Source: JBDREA01 sp043820265
Lineage (GTDB): Archaea > Altiarchaeota > Altiarchaeia > IMC4 > JBDREA01
Length of the DNA: 10,691 nucleotides
Direction of reading: 5' to 3'
Assembly: GCA_043820265.1 (NCBI GenBank)
Contig: JBDREA010000171.1
Coordinates: 1 to 10,691 of the forward strand
In this document: piece after piece, positions 6,477-10,691 of the stretch
Layout of the letters: the number at the start of each line of letters is the position of its first letter
Numbering within the stretch: position 1 is the first letter of the stretch
Notes under the pieces: model-generated
Database searches by the model: none
The model's input: the letters and a program-made list of their open reading frames with translations, nothing else
Told to the model about the DNA's origin: nothing
Program-made: the position numbers and the translations under genes

Positions 6477-6784
6477 TTATCCGAAGAGGCTCGCCAATCC
6501 ACTGGCTGCTTCGTCTTCTGAGACTTTTTCTTCTTCCTTGGGTTCTTCCTTCTTTTGCTCAGCGGCTGCTTCTCCTCCCGCAGCAGGGGCGGCTGGTGCA
6601 GCGCGACTGGGGCGGCTTTACTGATTGCCTCCTCGATGTCCACTCCATCTAAAGAGGCCACTACAGCTTTGAGCTGGGCTTCCTCTGCCTTGACTCCCGC
6701 AGCAGTCATAACCTTTTTTAAGTTGGCCTCGTTGACTTCCTGGCCGGCTGAATGCAAAAGCATAACGCCATACACATACTCCAT
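6477..6784 (-). CDS. rpl12: Ribosomal stalk protein P1 (L12), with a one-base frameshift
   Basis: P1 forms the archaeal ribosomal stalk with P0 (L10) and recruits translation factors through its C-terminal tail. Residues 1-61 (start MEYVYGVMLLHSAGQEVNE, then LKKVMTAAGV) are a good P1 dimerisation domain in one frame. The expected Ala/Pro/Gly hinge (APAAPAAGGEAAA), the acidic KKEEPKEEEKVSEDE linker and the end SGLASLFG are intact but in another frame. The break is at about 6600-6604, after GTC GCG; adding one base, or slipping back by one, joins the halves into a normal ~102-residue protein ending at TAA 6479-6477. Without correction the first frame reads into Lys/Arg- and Phe-rich nonsense. 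The start is supported by AGGTGA a few nt upstream. P1 usually lies with the L1 and L10 genes; here it stands alone. A sequencing or assembly slip in this repetitive GC-rich stretch, a real mutation, or recoding are all possible. Confidence 0.93.
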
Positions 6785-6836
6785 TTCTCTTCACCTATAG
6801 TATATTTGATCTAATTGATCGCGAAAACGCGTAGGA

Positions 6837-6843
6837 ATATATA
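6837..6843 (-). promoter_or_regulatory. TATA box of the P1 gene
   Basis: The minus strand reads TATATAT, placing transcription start near 6814 and leaving a leader of about 30 nt that contains the AGGTGA ribosome binding site. Directly upstream, where TFB contacts the BRE, sits the left arm of inverted repeat 1 (6845-6856) with one base between. Confidence 0.5.
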
Positions 6844-6890
6844 GTTGAGGACACAACCCTTTAAATATCATCTTGTGTCCTCAAGTATAT
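6839..6890. repeat. Inverted repeat 1 around and including promoter elements
   Basis: Arms TTGAGGACACAA (6845-6856) and TTGTGTCCTCAA (6873-6884) are perfect 12-bp complements across a 16-nt spacer. The symmetry continues outward past one mismatch into TATAT on each side, giving 17 of 18 matches between 6839-6856 and 6873-6890. The spacer contains a further TATA-like TTTAAATA. Each arm, read outward, is followed after one base by a TATA-like string, so the repeat looks like a duplicated and inverted upstream-element-plus-TATA unit. It could also form a hairpin if transcribed. Confidence 0.85.
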
Positions 6891-6943
6891 TTGCGATCAT
6901 AACTCACATTCATATCATCTAAAAAGATATGATCGCAACTATA
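6886..6943. repeat. Inverted repeat 2 around and including promoter elements
   Basis: Arms TTGCGATCATA (6891-6901) and TATGATCGCAA (6928-6938) are perfect 11-bp complements across a 26-nt spacer. The symmetry extends past one mismatch into TATA on both sides, giving 15 of 16 matches. A nested palindrome, TCATATC facing GATATGA, lies in the spacer and overlaps the right arm. The core TGATCGC occurs once more at 6816-6822 in the P1 leader. Inverted repeats 1 and 2 abut and share the central GTATAT (6885-6890). Confidence 0.85.
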
Positions 6944-6947
6944 ATAT
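6940..6947 (+). promoter_or_regulatory. TATA box for the candidate structured RNA
   Basis: TATAATAT lies one base after the right arm of inverted repeat 2, mirroring the P1 promoter. Transcription would start near 6970, just before the first stem of the RNA candidate at 6977. A second TATA-like element, TTTAAAAA at 6958-6965, would start transcription near 6988 and would remove the 5' strand of that stem, so the first is preferred. Confidence 0.4.
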
Positions 6948-6969
6948 GACAGTATCCTTTAAAAACAAA

Positions 6970-7206
6970 TCCTTTGCATGAGGATGTTCTGCGCTGGGGT
7001 TGGCTCGCTAAAATCCGCTTTTGGCGGATTTTGCGCACCGGTAGACCGTAGGTCTACCGCGTGTAGTCTTCATCCTCAATGGGAGGGCATCACTCCTCCA
7101 ACAGAACCTTTTGGGTTCCTCGTCGGCTAAGGGCCGTTTCAGCGCAGTGTTGCCTTACCCCTTGCTCCGCGCTTCATATATTCGGCGTGGTCTTCGCGGG
7201 CAGGCA
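6970..7206 (+). ncRNA. Candidate structured non-coding RNA, family not recognised
   Basis: This GC-rich interval in AT-rich surroundings has no credible ORF and many stable stems. TGAGGATG (6979-6986) pairs with CATCCTCA (7071-7078) and encloses two long hairpins: AAAATCCGC/GCGGATTTT (7010-7018/7024-7032, extended by CGC/GCG past a bulged T) and CGGTAGACC/GGTCTACCG (7039-7047/7051-7059, extended by CAC/GTG). Shorter hairpins follow at 7082-7099, 7104-7118 and 7124-7136, and a final stem-loop at 7151-7206 (TGCCT/AGGCA outside CCGCG/CGCGG). CTGCGCTG (6989-6996), in the first junction, complements CAGCGCAG (7140-7147), a possible pseudoknot. The inner stem CGCGC/GCGTG (7169-7173/7185-7189) uses a G-U pair that only the plus strand allows. 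I do not see the conserved cores of RNase P, SRP, 5S or tRNA. It could instead be a long leader of the gene at 7274. Confidence 0.55.
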
Positions 7207-7273
7207 TTACAACTTTGGGAATTCATCAAATAAAAACGTATCTTTTTAGGAACGTCCTCCAATCATTTTCTTT

Positions 7274-7783
7274 ATGAATGAAATTGAAGCTTTTTTGGAT
7301 TCTATTGAGTTCGAAAACGATTTTGTCGAAAATTTGGTGGGAATATATTCTCAGGCAGATTCCGGAAATGAAAATTTAAGTGATTCCTTCTCTGATGCGA
7401 GCCGACTTTACATGAAATCCGCAGAAGACCTAGCCAGAGACTGGGATGTTGTGTTGAAGTTGCTCGTAGGCGAAAACAAGCTGAAGCTGGTTTCGCAGTT
7501 GAAGGGATTTCTCTCTCTTCTAAAGGACTTAGTAGGTCAATTTGAAGAAGCCTGCGATGGAAAGGGGCTTCGATCCATCAAAGACGACGAGATTTTTTCG
7601 CTTCTTCAAACTGAGTTTTCCCTTGCAAAAAAGTTCTCTGGCTTTCATTCTAGGATTTCTGCGTTTCTCGACGAACTGACGGTTGGAAAGATCGAGTCGG
7701 CGATTGAAAGGCAAAGACGGTTCGAGAAGGATTTGAAGGGGATAAACGAGGCTTTGGAGGAAAGAAACCGGTTTCTTTGCTAA
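7274..7783 (+). CDS. Hypothetical acidic helical protein
   Basis: I do not recognise this 169-residue protein. It is rich in Glu, Asp, Leu, Phe and Lys, with almost no Pro, and should be nearly all helix. Heptad-like hydrophobic spacing is visible at about residues 55-90 (DVVLKLLVGENKLKLVSQL onward) and 110-165, ending in a charged helix (IERQRRFEKDLKGINEALE). There is no signal peptide, membrane segment or metal motif, so a cytoplasmic coiled-coil or helical-bundle protein is likely. ATG 7274 has no Shine-Dalgarno. TCTTTTTAGG at 7241-7250 is about 28 bp upstream and could be a weak TATA element for a leaderless mRNA. It converges on leuS with 11 nt between stops. Codon use and base composition match the neighbouring genes. 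Confidence 0.8.
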   Translation: MNEIEAFLDSIEFENDFVENLVGIYSQADSGNENLSDSFSDASRLYMKSAEDLARDWDVVLKLLVGENKLKLVSQLKGFLSLLKDLVGQFEEACDGKGLRSIKDDEIFSLLQTEFSLAKKFSGFHSRISAFLDELTVGKIESAIERQRRFEKDLKGINEALEERNRFLC

Positions 7784-7794
7784 CGAAAAAAGAT

Positions 7795-10623
7795 TCACTC
7801 CATGTAGATTCCAGGTTTTCCGGGTAATGCGAATCGGGCCTTGTTTTCCGGGTCATAGCTGGGTTTCGCTTGGATTTGGAATTTTAACGGGAATTCTTTT
7901 TCAAAGAAATCTTTGGCATCTGATAATGCTTTCTCTTCTTGGGCTTTCGAGAGGATGGTTTTTGGGATCTGGTCTTTTCTGGTCTGCATCAGTTTAGCAG
8001 CATCCTTTCCGTGCTCTTTGATTTCCGGGTCTGCCATCGCATCCTTTATCTGCTTTCCTTCGATTATGTATTTATAGACCTTTCTTTTCCAATCGGCAGA
8101 AAGGTAAAGGTGAACCTTCTTCGGCTTCGACTTTATCACGTTTAAGATGTTTTGTAGGTCTTCACGGGTTGCAAGAACAAAGTCTTCTTTGGCTTCGTCT
8201 TTCAAATTAATCTTTTTCTCGTCTGCCTTGGGGTAGGGTGCATTTGATACGAATCCGCTGCTGCCGAGTTTCTCCCAGAGTTCTTCGCAGATGAACGGGG
8301 TGAAGGGGGTCATAAGGCGCACCCAAGTGTGGGCGAGCTCGTTTAGAAGCGCCTCGTTTGGCGAGCTGGTCCTTCTGAGATACCAGTTAACATCACCCAA
8401 TAGTCCGTAGAATCCCACTTGTATTGCTTTTCTTGTCTGGAATTGCTCAAGTGATTCTGTCACTTCCTTGATTACACGGTTGAATTTGCTTTGAAGCCAC
8501 AGGTCGAGGTCTGAAAACTCTTTTTTTGTTACCTTCTTTAATTTGAATTTCTCAACCAATGAAGAGAACTGATTTAGTTTTCTGCCCGTGTTCTCGACGA
8601 GGTTGTCCCTCCAGTCAAAGTCCTGCCAGGGCTCGGCGTTGGCCATCAAAAAGAGCCTTACGACGTCGGCCCCGTATTTTTCGACCGCATCCTTTACTAT
8701 AACGACGTTCCCCTTTGAGGAGCTCATCTTTTCCCCGTTCATAAGTCCCATCCCAAAGCTTGCGATGCCTTTCGGCCACTTGTCGAAGGGGAACAATGCC
8801 ACGTGGTGGTAGAGCATGAAAGTCAGGTGGTTCTGGATAAGTTCAAGAGCGGAGCATCGCCAGTTCTGCGGATACCAGTAGTCAAAGGAATCTTTTATTT
8901 CAGTGAGTTTCTCTTTTTTAATTCCCGTCGCTTTTTCGACTTCTTCGATTGTTCCTTCGTTTCGAAATACAAAGTTGAAGAACTCGATGGGAAGTTGTTC
9001 TGGTTTCAAATCTTTTATCAGGTGGGAAATCGTGTAGTAAGCCATGTAGATGGTCGAATCGGAAAGCGGTTCGATCATGAATCTGTCATCGAAGGGAAGC
9101 CTCGTACCCAACCCGTAGTTTCTGATGCACGGCCACTCCCTGAGCCAATCCACAGTGTTTTCGTAGTCCTGTTTGGTGCGCTCGGGGATGCAGGACAGGT
9201 TTGCGATGGCTCCCCTCACCATCTCCTTCCAGTCCTCGTTTCCGTAGGACAAAAACCAGGACTCCGCCATTGCGACTACGACCTTCGCACCACAGCGACA
9301 GGTCACTTTTTCAGAGAACTCCTTCATGGAGGACGCCTTCCCCTCGTCTATGAGCCACTGCTTCACCTTGTCTTTGGCCCTTGCCACCGCCATCTTGGCG
9401 TAGGCACCGCAGTTTTCGTTCATCACTCCTGCGTGAAATCCGGCTTTATAGATTATCTTTGTGGCTTCCTCAAGCTTCTCTGTGTCGAGCTGGTTTTTTA
9501 TCCCCATCTTTTTCACGATCTCGATGGCTGCGTAGTCTCCGTATTCCTCAGTCTTTATGATGGGGATGACTTCGATCTTTTTTATGTCTTCCCAGTTCAG
9601 GCCGTGCTTTTCACACAGGGACTTGCTTTTTTGAAGATCAAGCAACGCTATGTAGTCGTATGGTGCGTCAGAGGGGACGGATGTAACCAGTCCTGTGCCG
9701 ATGTCCGGGTCTGGGAAATCGCTTGGGAGGATGGGGATAACTCTGTCGATTCCCGGCGCAGTGCAGGATTTTCCTATGAGTTCAGTTCCCTTTATATTTC
9801 CCTTGATTTTGACTTTTCTATCCTGAAACGCGAGTTTGTCTGCGCATTCTTGACTTATGATCCAGCTCTCGCCTTCGACGTCTGCTTTGACGTAGGTGAT
9901 CTTTGGATTCACCCACATATTTGTCTGGCCGAAAACTGTCTCAGGCCTGAGTGTTGCAGCTATTATTAATTCTTTCCCAAACTGGAATTTCAGCAGAGTG
10001 AACTCCTGGATCTCTGCCTCGGTCCCCTCTAGGAGGTCGTGGGTTGTCACAGGATTCTTCTCGACTGTGCAATATTTTACGGGATGAAGCCCCTCCTTTA
10101 ATAGCCCCCGGGAGTGCAGTGTCTTATACTGCCAGGTTATGAATTGGTTGTAGTTTTTGTCGTTGGTCGTGAACTGTCTTCGCCAATCGATGCTGTAGCC
10201 CAGCTTCTTCATGTATTTTCGGTAGTGGTTTTTGATGAAGTATTGGGCGTAGCCCATGGGATCAGTCATCTCTTTTAGCTCGGCGTCTGTTAGCCCGTAG
10301 ACTTCACGCATGATCTTTATTTGTTTTTCTTCACCGTCTTTCAGCCTCTGAACTGCTCCGATGATGGGTGTGCCTGTGACGTGCCAGGCCATTGGAAAGA
10401 GTACGTTGAATCCCTGCATCCTTTTGAATCTGCAGATGACGTCGGGGACAGTGTAGGTCCGGGCGTGGCCTATGTGCATCGTCCCAGAAGGATATGGGTA
10501 GGCGACTGTGAGGTAGAAGCTTTCCTTTTTTTCGTCTGGATCGGATTCGAACGCTGACTCGCTCTCCCAGCGACTCAACCACTTCTCCTCAATCTCCTTA
10601 AACGATGCATCCTCAGATTTCAT
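7795..10623 (-). CDS. leuS: Leucyl-tRNA synthetase (archaeal/eukaryotic type)
   Basis: This class Ia synthetase charges tRNA-Leu with leucine and edits mischarged tRNA. It has 942 residues, normal for archaeal LeuRS. The HIGH motif is at 50-53 (PYPSGTMHIGHART) and KMSSS at 632-636 (GEKMSSSKGN) in the ATP site. The CP1 editing domain runs from about 150 to 400, with its Thr-rich motif AATLRPETVFG (222-232) and the GTGLVTSVPSDAPYD segment holding Asp319 and Asp323. A CRC pair (442, 444) precedes AMAESWFLSYG. The anticodon-binding helical domain follows, then the archaeal C-terminal domain ending KARFALPGKPGIYME. No key residue is missing. ATG 10623 begins the expected N-terminus. A TATA box at 10665-10676 gives a leader of about 20 nt with only a weak Shine-Dalgarno. 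It is monocistronic here; a T6 run at the minus-strand 3' end (7791-7786) may terminate it. Confidence 0.97.
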   Translation of the reverse strand: MKSEDASFKEIEEKWLSRWESESAFESDPDEKKESFYLTVAYPYPSGTMHIGHARTYTVPDVICRFKRMQGFNVLFPMAWHVTGTPIIGAVQRLKDGEEKQIKIMREVYGLTDAELKEMTDPMGYAQYFIKNHYRKYMKKLGYSIDWRRQFTTNDKNYNQFITWQYKTLHSRGLLKEGLHPVKYCTVEKNPVTTHDLLEGTEAEIQEFTLLKFQFGKELIIAATLRPETVFGQTNMWVNPKITYVKADVEGESWIISQECADKLAFQDRKVKIKGNIKGTELIGKSCTAPGIDRVIPILPSDFPDPDIGTGLVTSVPSDAPYDYIALLDLQKSKSLCEKHGLNWEDIKKIEVIPIIKTEEYGDYAAIEIVKKMGIKNQLDTEKLEEATKIIYKAGFHAGVMNENCGAYAKMAVARAKDKVKQWLIDEGKASSMKEFSEKVTCRCGAKVVVAMAESWFLSYGNEDWKEMVRGAIANLSCIPERTKQDYENTVDWLREWPCIRNYGLGTRLPFDDRFMIEPLSDSTIYMAYYTISHLIKDLKPEQLPIEFFNFVFRNEGTIEEVEKATGIKKEKLTEIKDSFDYWYPQNWRCSALELIQNHLTFMLYHHVALFPFDKWPKGIASFGMGLMNGEKMSSSKGNVVIVKDAVEKYGADVVRLFLMANAEPWQDFDWRDNLVENTGRKLNQFSSLVEKFKLKKVTKKEFSDLDLWLQSKFNRVIKEVTESLEQFQTRKAIQVGFYGLLGDVNWYLRRTSSPNEALLNELAHTWVRLMTPFTPFICEELWEKLGSSGFVSNAPYPKADEKKINLKDEAKEDFVLATREDLQNILNVIKSKPKKVHLYLSADWKRKVYKYIIEGKQIKDAMADPEIKEHGKDAAKLMQTRKDQIPKTILSKAQEEKALSDAKDFFEKEFPLKFQIQAKPSYDPENKARFALPGKPGIYME

Positions 10624-10664
10624 TTTTTCAAGTGAAAAGAAACGAATTGTATTAGCAGTCTGAG

Positions 10665-10676
10665 CTTTATAAAAAG
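10665..10676 (-). promoter_or_regulatory. TATA box of leuS
   Basis: The minus strand reads CTTTTTATAAAG, a good archaeal TATA element about 47 bp before the leuS start codon. It predicts transcription start near 10643 and a leader of about 20 nt. Confidence 0.6.
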
Positions 10677-10691
10677 TTTTGGCTATTTTTT

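Noticed and set aside
6590..6620. A classic programmed -1 frameshift site in P1
   Set aside because: No X-XXY-YYZ slippery heptamer is present around GTC GCG CTG, and no obvious stimulatory hairpin or pseudoknot follows. Recoding is therefore only an open possibility, not a call.
6839..6943. CRISPR array, transposon ends or a replication origin
   Set aside because: The repeats are inverted pairs rather than regular direct repeats. There is no transposase gene or target duplication, and no cdc6/orc1 gene or origin-box cluster lies nearby.
6970..7206. RNase P RNA, SRP (7S) RNA, 5S rRNA, tRNA or C/D box RNA
   Set aside because: Neither strand shows the RNase P GAGGAAAGUC core, the SRP GGAAGCAGC loop, 5S conserved segments or a tRNA T-arm. 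GUGAUGC on the minus strand resembles box C but is not paired with a box D in the right order. Short resemblances such as ACAGAACC look accidental.
8803..9969. A 388-codon plus-strand ORF within leuS
   Set aside because: It is antisense to the conserved LeuRS editing and catalytic regions; its length reflects the codon bias of leuS and its product is Val/Phe/His-rich with no family features.

Overview
The window looks like the chromosome of an archaeon, probably euryarchaeal. It has an archaeal core histone, an archaeal stalk protein P1 (L12), an archaeal/eukaryotic-type leucyl-tRNA synthetase, and AT-rich TATA-type promoters about 26-31 bp ahead of genes that often have little or no leader. 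A six-PAS regulator and a DapL2-type diaminopimelate aminotransferase would suit several anaerobic euryarchaeal lineages, for example the Theionarchaea/Methanofastidiosa area, but that is a guess. I see no phage, IS element, CRISPR array, tRNA or rRNA.

Layout, left to right: (1) the 5' part of a MEMO/AmrB-family gene on the minus strand, cut by the window edge, divergent from (2) a 66-residue histone on the plus strand. (3) A 61-residue Cys-containing protein on the minus strand converges on the histone with 4 nt between stop codons. (4) A 1117-residue cytoplasmic regulator has six PAS domains at a regular ~125-residue spacing, followed by two copies of a winged-helix-plus-sensor module. (5) A Cys-rich mini-protein probably starts at TTG. 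(6) A secreted lipoprotein on the minus strand is divergent from (7) dapL, with one palindromic TATA element midway between the two start codons. (8) A ribosomal protein P1 gene on the minus strand carries a one-base frameshift in its Ala-rich hinge. (9) A 489-nt gene-free interval holds two long inverted repeats built into promoter-like elements, then about 230 nt that folds into stable hairpins and is probably an unassigned structured RNA. (10) A 169-residue helical hypothetical protein lies on the plus strand. (11) leuS is on the minus strand.

Nearly every gene changes strand relative to its neighbour, and convergent stops are 4-11 nt apart. The genes therefore look mostly monocistronic, each with its own promoter, and no common pathway is evident: chromatin (histone), translation (P1, LeuRS), lysine/diaminopimelate synthesis (DapL), sensing (PAS regulator) and surface (lipoprotein). 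The parts most worth a second look are the P1 frameshift, the inverted-repeat promoter region with the adjacent structured-RNA candidate, and the duplicated output module of the PAS regulator.
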